DNA of 64,000 bases from Scilla litardierei (Eukaryota > Streptophyta > Magnoliopsida > Asparagales > Asparagaceae). The translations under genes and the position numbers were made by a program. Under the pieces are notes generated by a model. The model did no database searches. It was given only the letters and a program-made list of their open reading frames with translations, and was not told the DNA's origin. The stretch covers positions 149,813,266 through 149,877,265 of the forward strand of contig CM061142.1 in NCBI GenBank assembly GCA_030789695.1. Direction: 5' to 3'. Below, in pieces: positions 23,693-36,034 of the stretch; the first letter of the stretch is position 1, and every line of letters begins with the position of its first letter.

Positions 23693-24070
23693 ATGGCAAG
23701 CACGCGATCCATGGAGCGAGTCGAGGTTTTGGAAGAAAAGGTTGAACGGATTGAAGCTTAAATCAGCATGGGTTTCATCGATTTGAGGAAAGAAGATGCG
23801 GAGATGGCCGCGGAGATCCGGAAGGAGATGAAGGAAAACCAAGAGAAAACGGAGGCAAAACTATCGGAATTGACGGAGGCTATAGCGGCGTTGACCGCTC
23901 ATCTTGTACCAAAGGCGGATTCAAGCAAAAAGGAGCCACCTTTGGCGAAGGACAAGGGCAAAAAGACGATTTTTTTTGAAGATGATCCGGATCTAGAAGA
24001 AGACGTAGGCTTTGAGCTTGAGGACAAGGTGGCACTTTTGGGAGGAGTAATGATGCGGATCGGCACTTGA
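23693..24070 (+). pseudogene. Truncated gag fused to pol tail (unit 2), with stop
   Basis: Same layout as unit 1 but a TAA at 23759-23761 replaces a CAA glutamine codon near residue 23. The downstream part stays open. The two units differ at only a few bases, so the duplication is recent. Confidence 0.75.
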
Positions 24071-24465
24071 GGGGGTTGGGCCGCACGGGCTTGGAGGAGG
24101 GTCCGGTTCGGGTCTACCATCGGAGGCGGCGACTTGGGTCCACCACGGACCCGGTCCCAAACTTGTGATTCCTCATAAGTGGGGAGGGTAAGAGGGTAAT
24201 TAGACAATTATTAACCACTCCCCCAATAAAGGGGCCGGCCGGCCTAGGATGGGATTTTATCGAAGAATTGAGCAAGGTAATTTTATTTCCTAGAATCCCT
24301 AGTTTAATTCCTATTGCTAATTAGTTGTTTTAGTCCTTAGATCTATTTTCCTAGCAATTAAATAGTAAATTCAGATCAGTTCTTCGACATTAAACCCTAG
24401 TTTAGGAAGTCCAAAAGCCATAAAAATCTCACCTTTGATCCCCACAAAAAGCCCTAATCGTATCA
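24051..24465 (+). repeat. LTR copy 3
   Basis: 415 bp, followed directly by TATGC, the target duplication. Confidence 0.9.
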
Positions 24466-24470
24466 TATGC

Positions 24471-26945
24471 TCTTGGAAATAGAAAATTTAATTCCAAATA
24501 CAGATATGTTATCCAGTCGGTGTTTTAAATATTAAATCTCGATCATATATCTGCTTGGAAAATATGGTATCAAATAGCAGATATTAAAGATATATCATGG
24601 ATATTAACTAAATACCATAGTGTCATCAAATATTAAAAATAGATGGCATATGAATATCATGTATCTAATTAGATATAAACTTATAAAATCACATATAAGT
24701 ATATGTATGGTATACTTAGTTTAATATGTTACAATAAACTTGAATTTATCTTTAAATTGTTGAAAGACCTTTCCAGTTTTGTCAAGTAGTCACGAACCAA
24801 TCAAGTAGTATATCTGACCTTTTATTTTTTTAATCTCTTTTTAATGTTTTTGTGAATAAATCTCGTAGAATTTTTAAACAAGAGAGTAATCATGTTAGCA
24901 GTAGCAACCGATGCCCAAAAAGGACTTTTTTAAAATTCTTTTACATTTCATTCTCTATAAACAAAAGGTCACCGAACTGAAATTATTAGTATTAGTAGTA
25001 TTATTAGTAGTAGTATTATTAGACTAAATTGAATTAGGAGAAAATCCAGATAAACACCAAAGATCAATTTTTGGGGAAATTGGAATATTTTTATGCCAAC
25101 ACGCCACAATTGGATCTATAGATCAAAATAAAACAAATAAAATCAAATTAAAAGTATATGAAATTATATTAAAAATAAAAAAGAATTGAAAACATGTAGC
25201 CTTTTCAAGAAGTTCTTGGATGTAGTTCTTGATATAGGGGATCTGTTTCGTTTTGCTGACTGTCACCATCGTTACTTAATTTGAGACCAAGAGAAGGATG
25301 AATGAGAAGGAGAGGTCGAGAATATGGTGATCCGAGATCGAGAAGAGGAATAAGAGGAGGAAGATCGAACCGTCATGGTTAAGATCGTAGACGATAGCAA
25401 AATGAGGAAGTAATAGAGCTCAACTAACTACGGAAAATTTTCCACGAAATTAGGGTTTCCTATCAACCATACTTCTCCCTTTTATAACTATTATTACTAT
25501 CTGGTTAGTCAGATCTAGTGTTAATTGAAAAACGTTAAAATAAAAAAAACTTTAAAATTGGCCAATATTTCAAATCAAAATATCGATCAAAATAGTTGCC
25601 CAATTTCGAAATTACGGCCGACACGGATTGAAAGTCGGAAACCAAAATAAAAACACACATATCGTATCGGCACTTTGTTTTTTTTATATTTGGAACACTG
25701 AATCCAGCATATTGCAATTTATGTATTTTTATTTTTCATGCATGGCGTTGCCTATTCGAAACTATACATAACTTAAGTTTCAAACTAGATGCCAACAACT
25801 ATGATAGTTGTTACTTGATGGAAATCATGCTCCATCAAAAAGGATGAAACAGACGTTAAGAAAGCAGATTAAAACATTTATGTGTGCACCAAGGATACAA
25901 CATAGGCTAACGTAGATGGTTACAAGCTATGATACACGGGATGATTCTCCTAACTAGAATTTGCGGTGGCCAACATTTTCAGACATGACACGCGTGTCTA
26001 TCTGTGTCAAACACTTCTAAATTGCAAAACCTTTATTCTTCTCAACAATTTGTAAAGATGAAGAGGTATTTTGACAAGAGCAAATGGTATGTGTATCATT
26101 TTACTACCAGATGCTTTCGTAAACAACCATATACAGACATGTATATGAGTTAAGACATATATAGGTTAACTAGATGTTAATGCAGTAGAAACGTGTATAT
26201 AACCGTGTCCTCGTTTCTACGATTTGAAGGAATGATGTTCTGATACTCCCATCTTTGTCTCGGAGTACGACATCGATGTCCGTGTCTACTAATCATAGGG
26301 TAGAATCATCATCTAGCTTGAATTAAAAACCATCACTAGGGTGTGCTTGTACCCTATGCTCTTTTATATTGCCATGGCCCACTGCAACTGATTGCTTGGT
26401 GCATACGTTGGTGTGAGGTACTAGCAGCACCCATTCTCAACATCATCATTACCCAAGACATTTTAATGAAAATGAGGCAGGGTATCCAGCATGACTAGAA
26501 ACTGAGTGACCAAATTTCCATGAGTAGCTGAATAACTTTTATTGATGTCAACCTCTAAGCATCGGTATTGTTTCAAGGCGAGGCAACTGTTAACCAGAGA
26601 AGGCTTATAAACCTTTCTCAATCTCTCTTCTTCTGATATTCAGTTATTATTAGCTCATTGCGAATTGGCAAACAATGGACAATAAAAAAAGTTATATGAT
26701 ATCTTCTCATCATTGTTTACCGGCCACACCCCAACTTCATCTTATTGTGCAAACTGCTCATGAAGCCCAAAATTCGTTTGGCAGGTAATGCCATTTTCCA
26801 GAAACTGTAATTCCAACAGGATTGGCTCTCAGATTCGTTCATTGAAAAAATATATCAGATAGTATGATTCAGATATTTAATAGAACCCGAAAGATAACAC
26901 CTTATGTAGCTCAAGATCTAAGATGTTAGACGTCAAAAATAAATA
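24471..26945. other. AT-rich non-coding interval with a TTAGTA microsatellite
   Basis: No gene or element recognised. A TTA/GTA-type trinucleotide run lies at about 24981-25022. Short open frames here have no family features. Confidence 0.5.
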
Positions 26946-27377
26946 TCTACATTACAATTGATGAAGTTGTCATACTAGGACAAACTGGTTGATAGAGTAG
27001 TGGCCATGGTTTGGCCACATCATCAAGGTGGGGCCCACTTGGGGATGGGTGGGGGCTTGTGTATGGTTTGGGGTTTTTTTGTGGTGCGTCCAAATTTAAG
27101 CCCCACTCTTTCCATGAATTACAAACTTGTCATTGCTTTTTCATGCAACTAAAAATCACATCTCTCTTCCACCTATTTACGGGTTTGCCATCGGTCTTTT
27201 TCCACTTTGCCTCATGTGTTTTTTGCACTTAGGCCCCTCATTTCCCTCCCTTTTATCCCCGACGATTCCCACACACAAACCCACACTTCCCTCATTTTCG
27301 ACTGCGTGCAGTTTCCGCCTCCTGTGTGGGGGTTTTTATTTTGATCCATGTCCACTATGTGCACGGGTAATTTCTAG
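26946..27377 (+). mobile_element. Small non-autonomous Helitron (432 bp)
   Basis: Starts TCTACATTACAATTGATGAA, matching the 5' end of the Helitron at 29755. Ends ATTTCTAG after a degenerate hairpin around GTGCACGG. It sits between A (26945) and T (27378) with no target duplication, as Helitrons do. An inner CCCCGAC-CACACAC-TTCCGCC stretch also resembles the Helitron at 29755. No Rep/helicase coding. Confidence 0.65.
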
Positions 27378-28369
27378 TCTTATATACAGATGATGGATGA
27401 TTGAGGTGGTTTGTCCTATGTTGCAGTGTCACATCCCCCAAAAGACCAAAAAAACACACAAAAAGAGGGAAAAAACCCAAAAGCCCACCCCCAATTAAAA
27501 AAAAAACCCAAAAATCCCAAACTCAAACCCACTCTTTCCGTTTGCACCGGGTTTTGCACTCAGCGGAACACCCAGGTGGGGCCCACGACTTGGTTGTGTG
27601 AGGGGTTATTTGGGTGCCCGTGTTAAACAATCAAAGACACAAAATAAATGTTTAATTTTATCATTGCTAATATTTTTGGGATATTAGGATTTGCAAACAT
27701 TTAAGAATTCAAGCAAAAATACCATTACTATTGTATGATTAACATGAAAATGCACTATCCCAGATTTTGAACTTGAAGATTTAGGTTGTCATAGTGTGAT
27801 GAAATTGTATCAACTGCTTAAGTTCCCGCCATCAAGCAACTTACTGCACCTGAGTGCAACAAGCAGTTGCAGTAGGTGTTGCTAGTTAAGAATTTGGGGA
27901 GAGTGAAAAGATTGGAAAGGGGATGGGGGCGGGTTGGTGGCAGATGTTTTGAGAATCACAGGTATGCGATGCGACTCAAGACTTGAGAGGGGGGATTTTA
28001 GCCCCAAAAAAGTTTGACTTCAACAAAAATACAATGTGATTCAATATTTCCCCCCTACACAACTTTGAAGTGCTAGAGATCCTCAACATTGAGACACAGT
28101 ACACACCACAAAAAAAGGACAGAAAAAAATAAAATAAAATCTTTCAGGTGATTTTCTTACAATATTGTATCATATTGGGTGGGTATCTTTTGTTATATAT
28201 GGTTGGATATCCTATCAGATCATTTATATGCAGTCATAAGCGCCACCGAATAATGACACTTGACCCTAATATTGAATATCCCCTTTTGTTCATTGTGCTT
28301 ACACTTGCAGCAGATGAAAACTACCGATTTCTCCGCCTCTATGTTATTTTCTCTTTTTGTTGATTCTAG
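27378..28369. other. Non-coding; probable intron upstream of the last exon
   Basis: Includes an A/C-rich patch (27430-27600) resembling Helitron inner sequence, and AT-rich DNA ending in TTTTTGTTGATTCTAG, a good splice acceptor. I could not identify earlier exons. Confidence 0.45.
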
Positions 28370-29176
28370 AACGCGGAGGAGCACACAACGACCACAGCGC
28401 CCACGAAACTGGAAATTTCAGAATCAGCAGCTGGCTTTGATCTTGGATTCGATCCACATGACTTCTGTACTTCTCCTGTTTTAGATAATGATGGCCAAAC
28501 TGGTATCAGCTCTACATTTAAGGTGAACCCGGGTGCTGGATCGGAAAAAGATAAATCCCATATTTCTCCTGTCAACTCCACCGAGGTAGAAGAACCATCC
28601 AACAGTTCGAAGCAAACATATCAGTTTGGGGGAAGAGAGTTTGAAGAACCTATCTTGCAGCCTACGGCAGGGGTCCTCTCCAAGGCAGAACAGAAGGAAC
28701 CCGCTAGATTTGAAGCAACAGATGCAGAAGCCGAGCTTGACGTGCTTCTCGATTCATTCAGTGAAACCAATCCTTACGGCTCAGTGCCAGTTAGTCTAGT
28801 CGGCAAGAACCCTGTTCAGAAGAGTTCAAATTTTGGTCACATTGTTCGCTCAATGAGCCGCGATCCTGGTTCTTCAACCAATGCAATGGCAACTTCTATT
28901 GATGATTCCATTGATGATTTGCTCGCTGAGACCTCCGCGTGCCTTGATGACCGGAAGCAAACAGCAGTGCAACAAAAACAGAAATTTTTTCCTGAGAATC
29001 ATCCTGTGGGATCAACATCCGCAATTGCCTACGGTTCCCTTGATGATTCCATTGATGATCTGCTTGCAGATACTTCTTTGTCTCTTGAAGAACATAGACA
29101 GACGGAAAATAGACAAAACAAGGGAATGGCGTCGAAAGTTGTGGACGACTTCGATTCATGGTTGGGTACACTTTGA
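28370..29176 (+). CDS. Last exon of an unrecognised acidic, serine-rich plant protein
   Basis: The exon opens right after the acceptor TTGATTCTAG and gives 268 codons to a TGA at 29174-29176. It is rich in Ser, Asp and Glu and has no membrane segment. Three related short helical motifs occur: ELDVLLDSFSET near residue 123, SIDDLLAETS near 178 and SIDDLLADTS near 224. The C-terminus DDFDSWLGTL is a likely conserved tail. I do not recognise the family. The coding look (no stops, repeats in frame, good acceptor) supports a real host gene. Upstream exons were not found, so it may be a whole gene with distant exons or a gene fragment. Confidence 0.65.
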   Translation, partial: NAEEHTTTTAPTKLEISESAAGFDLGFDPHDFCTSPVLDNDGQTGISSTFKVNPGAGSEKDKSHISPVNSTEVEEPSNSSKQTYQFGGREFEEPILQPTAGVLSKAEQKEPARFEATDAEAELDVLLDSFSETNPYGSVPVSLVGKNPVQKSSNFGHIVRSMSRDPGSSTNAMATSIDDSIDDLLAETSACLDDRKQTAVQQKQKFFPENHPVGSTSAIAYGSLDDSIDDLLADTSLSLEEHRQTENRQNKGMASKVVDDFDSWLGTL

Positions 29177-29754
29177 GGACTACGGTCAGAAATCTCGTGT
29201 TGTACGTTAACAAGATTCTATCTTTGATTTTGTTGATGTGATCATGCAGCTCATTAAAATGACCCGGAATGGGAAATTGACTGCTCATCTCTTGTCTGTT
29301 GCTGTTAGTCTCGAATGGGTGGCTAGATGAAACTTTGGAATTTGATGCCCATGTTTCAGTTTTTCTGCATGTAGATGACGACAGTGGTAGGCAAGATGCA
29401 TCTCTTTTCCACACATTTGTTTGTAGCAAAACAAATGATCTAGAACTATCCAAGTTGACTGTGAAGTAAATTCACCTACTTTCAAACATTTGAATTTTAT
29501 AGGAAATTGCTACTTTAAAACCAACCTGTATAATTTAGGTATCAAATAATGTTATTTAAAAAAAGAGAAAAACGTAAAAAAGGTGACACCTGTTAAAACA
29601 CAAAAAAGTAGAAAGTACAAGCTCTACACGTGTTTCTACAAGCACTACATGTGTTTCTACTTTCTGTGGGGCCTGTCTTTTTGTGTCTTGCATCGGATCT
29701 ACCTGATTTTCTTTAAAAAAAATCACATGATTGCTTGTGATATTTAAGATAACA
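29177..29754. other. 3' untranslated and intergenic sequence
   Basis: Likely 3' UTR of the exon ending at 29176, then AT-rich DNA. A short inverted pair CTACACGTGTTTCTACAAGC / CTACATGTGTTTCTACTTTC-like tandem lies at 29620-29665. No gene seen. Confidence 0.45.
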
Positions 29755-30041
29755 TCTATTATACAATTCATGAAGTTTGTCCTACGTGGCAGTTTTGTCC
29801 CACGTGGCAGTTTTGTCCCAGTCATATTTTTGGTTGCTGACTGGGACGCAACGTGGGTGTTGGGTAGAGTTCTGGGCTTGGGTTTGGGGTGAGGTTTTTG
29901 TGTTTTTTTGTGTTTTAGTCACTGATTTTCCTCTTCTTTTCCCCGACACTCCTCTCTCACACACATCCACGCTTTTTGTACTTTGGCGACCGCTTCTTTC
30001 CGCATTTGCACCCGGACGACGACCGCCAGGCCCGGCCCTGA

Positions 30042-31417
30042 CCAAGGGCAGCCAGGGCAGCCGCCCAGGGCCCAAGGCCAGGGGGACACAAGTTAGATAC
30101 TTTTTCCTTTAAGTTTTTCATTTTTTTAAAAAAATGTATATAAAAATTATTAAGAAAACTGAGTCCAGGACCCCTCAGCTCCTCTTCCAGACTTCCATGT
30201 TCTCTAACTCTCCACAGAAACCGACGAATGGAACAAGAAACGAAGCGTCAGCAACTCAGCGATGGCTATTTGGCGAACATGCAAGTCTCTATTTATTTGG
30301 GTTTTAGTTTTAGTTTTTGATTTTATAAGATTCTGAACTGTGAAGAGATAATTTAGATAGCAGAGAATTGCAAATTTTGTTCACTAGATTCTCGGTGGCA
30401 ATCTGCATTCTATCAGGTATTCACCGTACTCTCTCTACCTCTCTCACATAATCTCGTACTTCATGTGAATCATGCTAAAGAGATTAGGTTGTTTTTGAGA
30501 TTTTTATTAGCATTTTAGGACTTTAATTTTTCAAATTTTTACATATTATATCAAGTGCTCTGTAGGAATTCCCTTGTTTCTATTGTTCCTGAACTCATTG
30601 GGTTACTTTTCTCCAACAATTTCCATTATAAAGGGAACGGACATTTGGTTCTAATTATCAACGCAATATTTTCAACTCCCTCTGTAAAGGTCACAACGAG
30701 ATTCTGTAAGAACAAGCAATACATGCACACATTGAAGAGAAACCAAAAACTGCATCCAGTCTTTGGATATATAACAGCTAGATAAGATAGTGTGCTTCCA
30801 AATATGTTTGGAAGTCTGCAGGCATTTGGCATTTGCAATAACAGGGAACTGAGGAAAGTTCCATAATAAGGGCAAATTGCATACAGATCCCATGTATAAT
30901 GTATTATGAGATATTTGTAACTAAACCTACTCAATCTTTGATACTAGAATTTTGTGAGATTAAATCGCTGCTGAGATAATGCGTGGTGTATTTCTATGGA
31001 AATTTAGTGGGATTTGTGGTTGAGTATGCTGAATTTTTTGATACTATGTTTGTGCGATTTTTTGAACATTGTTGTTTTCTATTTTATGTGTGTTGTTAGG
31101 GGAAACGAGCAATTGCAGAGATTCGGTTTGGGGATTATATCTTCCATGCTTGGCTGCTTTTGATCAGGCATGTCCTTTTTTAAGTTGTATGCAACAAGTT
31201 TATTAGCTTCAGTCCATTAACATTTCTTTTTTTTCACCAAACTTTAAAATTTATTCTAAAATGCTTTGCAAATTAATATAGCGCACAAACTTTTAGTTTC
31301 TGTAAACAAAACATAAGCATTGTACCTTAATTTCAGGCATAGGAATGAGCCTCATAGCATTGCGCTTGGGTAGGTTCCAAACACCAAAAAAATTTAGTAT
31401 TTCAATTTTTTTAAAAA
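30042..31417. other. Left interior of the hAT element
   Basis: Non-coding as far as I can see. GC-rich near the end (GGGCAGCC repeats at 30048-30075), then AT-rich. No BED finger, transposase core or hATC motif. The only longer frames are short and featureless. Confidence 0.5.
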
Positions 31418-31547
31418 TGTTATGAACGAGAAACAGATTTGGAGAAGGGTTGAGGCTGGGAAACCCCTAGCCTCCTTTATATAGTATTCATAATGGGTAC
31501 TCATGTGGGTGGATACCCAATAGGCCCAATGGGTCCTATTCATAACA
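31418..31547 (-). repeat. 3' LTR of the non-coding LTR element (130 bp)
   Basis: Has 9-bp mirrored ends TGTTATGAA / TTCATAACA and a minus-strand TATATAAAGG box near 31480. The last part is repeated almost exactly at 46957-47044. Confidence 0.65.
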
Positions 31548-31626
31548 CTTCCCCTTATCCAACCAACGTGGTGTACTCGACTTTATGAATACTGAATGAT
31601 TCATTAGTACTACTGAGTATCTTAAA

Positions 31627-31890
31627 GGGTGGATACTTCTGGATCCAAGTTAAGGGTAACTGCCTCGTTAAAAACCCTTAGCTATGGAAAACCCTGTGGG
31701 AAAAACCGATAGCGAAGGGAAAAGAGTACAGCACTCCATAACTTCCCCTGATTTGGGGATGTGTCGAGGGGTGGATACTTCTGGATCCAGAGTCAATGTG
31801 GTTGCCTCATTAAAACCTTGACTATGGAAAACCATGTGGGAAAAACCACTAGCCAAGGAAAAAGAGTACAACTTTACAGTTGACTCCCCC
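31627..31890 (-). repeat. Tandem duplicated 3' region with purine-tract-like ends
   Basis: Two copies of about 120-140 bp, starting GGGTGGATACTTCTGGATCC at 31627 and 31769, each contain TATGGAAAACC and GAGTACA blocks. Each runs into a C-rich run (ACTTCCCCTGATTTGG at 31741, GACTCCCCCTAATCTG at 31882) that on the minus strand looks like a purine tract. Confidence 0.65.
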
Positions 31891-34800
31891 TAATCTGATC
31901 AAGCTTCAGGCTTGCAGATCTCCTATATATCTATACATTTATCTCCTATGTGTCTATACATCCATCTCATCAGCAACATTCCGAAAGCAAAAGTAAAGTA
32001 CGAGCATCACTCATCTATACAAGTTTCACTCATATAAGGCATTAGCAGAAACTAAAAGAGTGCTAGCAAACTTGGTAGACAGCTCCATGTCTCAATCGTC
32101 ATTGTCTGCGAGGTACTTCAGGACCTGGCATTGTATGTTCTTGAGCTGCTCCTTGGGTGATGAGCTTCTCGGGATGGTGGAAGGATGTAGACTTGGAAGG
32201 ATTCTGTGTAGATCTTCAGGAGGTGGACGTCCCGTTTATGCCATTCATCGCGATGATCTGTAACCTGCATATGCAAATACATTTAACATAGAGGATTTTT
32301 CCTCGACCCTTGGAGATAGCGCAGAAGCTACATATCTCTGGTCCAGTGGCGCGCTGGGGGCACTGCACTGTACCTGGCTAATAGCTATACTGCTAACGCT
32401 CAAAAGAGACGCATGCAGTTGGCCAGGTAGAAGAGTGTTTCAAAGACACTTAAGGTACTTCTGGACCATATATATTCTTTCCCTCTTCCAGCTAACGGAA
32501 AGGGGTCTTTTAATGTATATCCATACAACCAAATAGGTGTATTTGGTGGAGAATGAAATTAATGTTTCTTCATCAATCATCATTGTATGAAGTTTACATC
32601 TTCAGGATGATTAATTAACGTCATCTTCAGGATGATAGTTCATTTCCAGGATAATAGTTCATCTTCGGGATGATTGTTGTTCTGTAAGCCTAGAATTTAT
32701 GCCTAGATAGGGCTTTCATATCATATCATATCTGATAGATAGGCTTTAACAGATATTTCGGTAATTTCTCTTCAGGAGATCCGATAATATTTTGAGTTAT
32801 TAAAATAATCTCAATTCTTTTTGCTCTCTTAAGAACAATACTGTTTTTAAGAGGTGCAAACAACAACCTTTTAGTATGAGTCCTTTAAGGATCTCTGTCT
32901 AGGTTGTCTTTCCTTTAATCATATTATTAATATGTGTCCCAAAAAGAAAGGAAAGTAAAAAAAAATTGTACATGCAGTTGAAGAAATTTTATATCGGTGA
33001 TGTTGTCACATCCAATAGAAACATCAACCAAAAAATTCCATCCTTTTACCAGTCGTTGGGTTACGCCTTGACATAAACCAGTCGATGCATCAGATTCATC
33101 TTGTAAGTGAGTTCAGCTCATCTTACTTGATTACTTCCTGGTTTGAGCGATTTATACCTCTAAAAACTATAGCAAATTAAGATGCTTATAGCTAACGATT
33201 TTATTTTAATTCTCCTTCAATACTCAGTTATCCCATAGGATTTGATATCATTTTTGATACCAGGACTTCAGGTCCAACACCTCATATTTCATAAGTGAGT
33301 CCAGCTCACCTTATTATTGCCTCATTCCACATTATTATAATTTGGCCAAATCTCTATCTTTGCTTCAGGCAAAGCAGAGTTGTGGAAACGATATTTTATA
33401 TTTACCTGGCAAAATGAAATATGAGCGAATTTGTCGACAAAATGTGTTCTTTATTGTCCAAAACTCACCCCGTACATACTATAATCATTTGATTTCTCCC
33501 AGAGGTGTCTCCTTCACGACGCGTTAAAGAAGTGAAGGTTCTGGGACGGGTAAAGAATATGGACAGATCCAGAATTGGTCCTTAGCAACCAAGTTGCAAT
33601 AAGGTTCTGGATTTGAGCTCACTTTCCTGTGGTGGTATTGTTTTTTCGGTCTCCAGGAGTAGATCTCTCTTTTTGGAGCCTAGTGGTATGTCCTCTCATC
33701 CATTGAGGATATCCACTTCTGCTACTGGTGGATTGCATCCAATATATTTGGTATGTCAATCCTAGCTGAATTTTTAGTAGCAGGGATGTGAAAGTTTTGA
33801 CAATATCTATATTGTCAGTAACTATGTCTGATAACTGTTTTAACAGTTTCATAAGTGCGGATCTTCAGGATCTCATCACATTTCATGATAACCAGATCAT
33901 AGGTATTAATGATTTAAATGGTCATTTGAGCTTTAGGCTCATGGATGATTGTAGTATTTCTGTTGAAACTGATTCTGGGACATTAAAGTTGTGAGGGATC
34001 TTCAGGATCTCATCAAATCTTTAAAATAGGATCATCAATGCACGTCTTAGGAGAAGTGAATTTAAATGCTTCCCCTGTTCAGAGTGCTCAGACTCTATTT
34101 ATCTGGGATATTTACTTCCGATAAATAGTTCTGCATTTTGATGGTCTATAGTGGTGATATGGGGGTGTCTACTCATCATGGCACAATCTATAAGATGTGC
34201 TCTAAACGCTTCCCCCGTCAGGGGTTTTCGGAAACTGTTTATACGAGGTGATCAGACTCATATAAATAGGTTCTAAGGAGGCGTTTTGATGGTTTGCAAT
34301 GTAATTGCATGTTCCCATGTGGTCAAATACAACTGGATTTTTAATGGATAAGAAATCCATTTTATCTTACCCATATTTGGGTGTGAACACAAGCTTCAGG
34401 GTGTTCGTTATTTTTCCAGTTGTAAAACATTTAAATTTCCCAGTGTTATCCAAAGTTACCACTATTTTATAAAAGAATGTGGTTGGATAATGACCATTTA
34501 TTTAGAGGATATATTGATGAGTACACCAAGGGTACATCATCAGTCCGGTTAAGGGAGTGGACGAAGCCTATTTATATCCCTTAAATACTCTCAAGAGACC
34601 TAAAGGTCTTCATTATCTTTAATGATGATAGTATATCATCTTAAATTCATTTGAGGAAGTGTGGAGAGTCAATGTCCATGTGAATGGAGATGATCTCATT
34701 ATCATTTTTCCCTTTTGAATAGGACAATGAAAGTTTCACCCTTTTTGAAGAATCTTCGGGTTCGTCTGGTTGGTGATGTCTTGCATCATCAATCCAGGGT

Positions 34801-35744
34801 GATATCGATCCAAAATTTGGTCGATTCTGGACACTTCTGGTGTTCCACTCTTATGAATTTATGTGGCACTTTTGAAAAGTCCATTAAAATGCTCAAGTTA
34901 ATTTTTGTCCGGTAATAGTTGAACTGTGTTCAAAGTGTGAAGGATTACATCTTCACTTTGACTATTGTGCGGATCATTTTGGGACAAAGCTTCAGGCTTC
35001 ATTTATTTCTTGAGTCATTAGGGATTTCGTTTTGACGAATATCCTTTTTGAAACTGTATAAGTTTCAGAGAGTATATGGCGTCCTCATTTTATTTTTTGG
35101 GGTATTCAAGATAGCAAAATATACGCAGTAAAATAAAATGTATTAAGACTACAAGAGAATAATACTGATGATAAGTCAACAAGTGACATAGTGTGATGTG
35201 TGCTCTTGAAAACATACAACAATAATTATGCTCATTTAAGACTTATGTTATGACAATAGATTTGATTTCAAAGTTTATTTGTCCTCGGGGAGTAGCTAAA
35301 TATACATAAGGTCAATTAGACTTTCGTCGTTTGACTAGATATGTATGTATTTTTATATGGCATAAGTTAATGCACATTCATGTTTGCAAAAACATTATGG
35401 CTCTTATCAGAACTTCCGGTCTGATTTTGGCTTGCCATTGCTTACTCCATGTCGAGGTATATCGTATCTTCTCTTTCCCATTTAATCCAAGACTTCCCCT
35501 GTTTTGAGTTTTCCTTATTTTTATTTCAGGTCATGTTTGATCCTGAACTTCCCCTGATTTCAATATTCCTTATTTATAAAGGACAATGAAAGTTAGTCTT
35601 GCTAAGGAGACATAAGCAGGGGTTTGAGCAAATTATTTATACTTCCACTTTTCTAATTAATAAGGGACTTTTAAAAAGTCTATTTGAATGCTCGAGTATA
35701 GCTTCAGGCCTTTTACTTGAGTCGTTCAAATTTTATATGGATAG
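31891..35744. other. Non-coding interior of the LTR element
   Basis: No open frame of note. Contains short repeats of CATCTTCAGGATGAT (32595-32685) and dispersed GGATCTTCAGGATCTCATCA at 33857 and 33997, plus further C-rich runs such as CTTCCCCTGT. These may be decayed repeats of a 3' region. Confidence 0.5.
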
Positions 35745-36034
35745 TGTAACGACTGCTTTTCATGTATCTGAATTTATTATAATATAATATATGTTTTGGT
35801 GGATTTTCTCCTCTTGTGTGGTTTTCGTCTCCGTAACTTCCATTTTCGATCGATTCGTCGTATTTTCTCGATTCTTCCTTAGGATCGTCGATTTCGAAGT
35901 ACGTCGTTTGTGACGGGCTTCACAACGGTCATATCTAACTATTAGATCAAGCCTAGGAGTCTTAGGATTCGATCACGGGGCTCCGCGCTCCGTATCGGAA
36001 CTTTTGGTGCTTATTAGCCGGTGTGAGAAGGGGC

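Larger units (their letters stand above)
22456..24465 (+). mobile_element. Tandem LTR-internal-LTR-internal-LTR array of a deleted chromovirus
   Basis: Three LTRs of 415-416 bp (22456-22871, 23254-23668, 24051-24465) alternate with two internal segments of about 382 bp. TATGC flanks the whole array once on each side (22451-22455, 24466-24470) and not the individual units. Each internal segment has an iMet primer site and the first part of gag, fused directly to the last few pol codons and purine tract. LTR ends (TGATGCG, CGTATCA) match chromovirus 1, so this looks like a non-autonomous relative that later duplicated by LTR recombination. Confidence 0.92.

Noticed and set aside
27401..27626. 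Pro/Lys-rich frames of 66-71 codons
   Set aside because: Low-complexity A/C-rich sequence that also reads open in neighbouring frames.
30042..31417. hAT transposase gene
   Set aside because: No BED finger, catalytic motif or dimerisation domain visible; frames are short.
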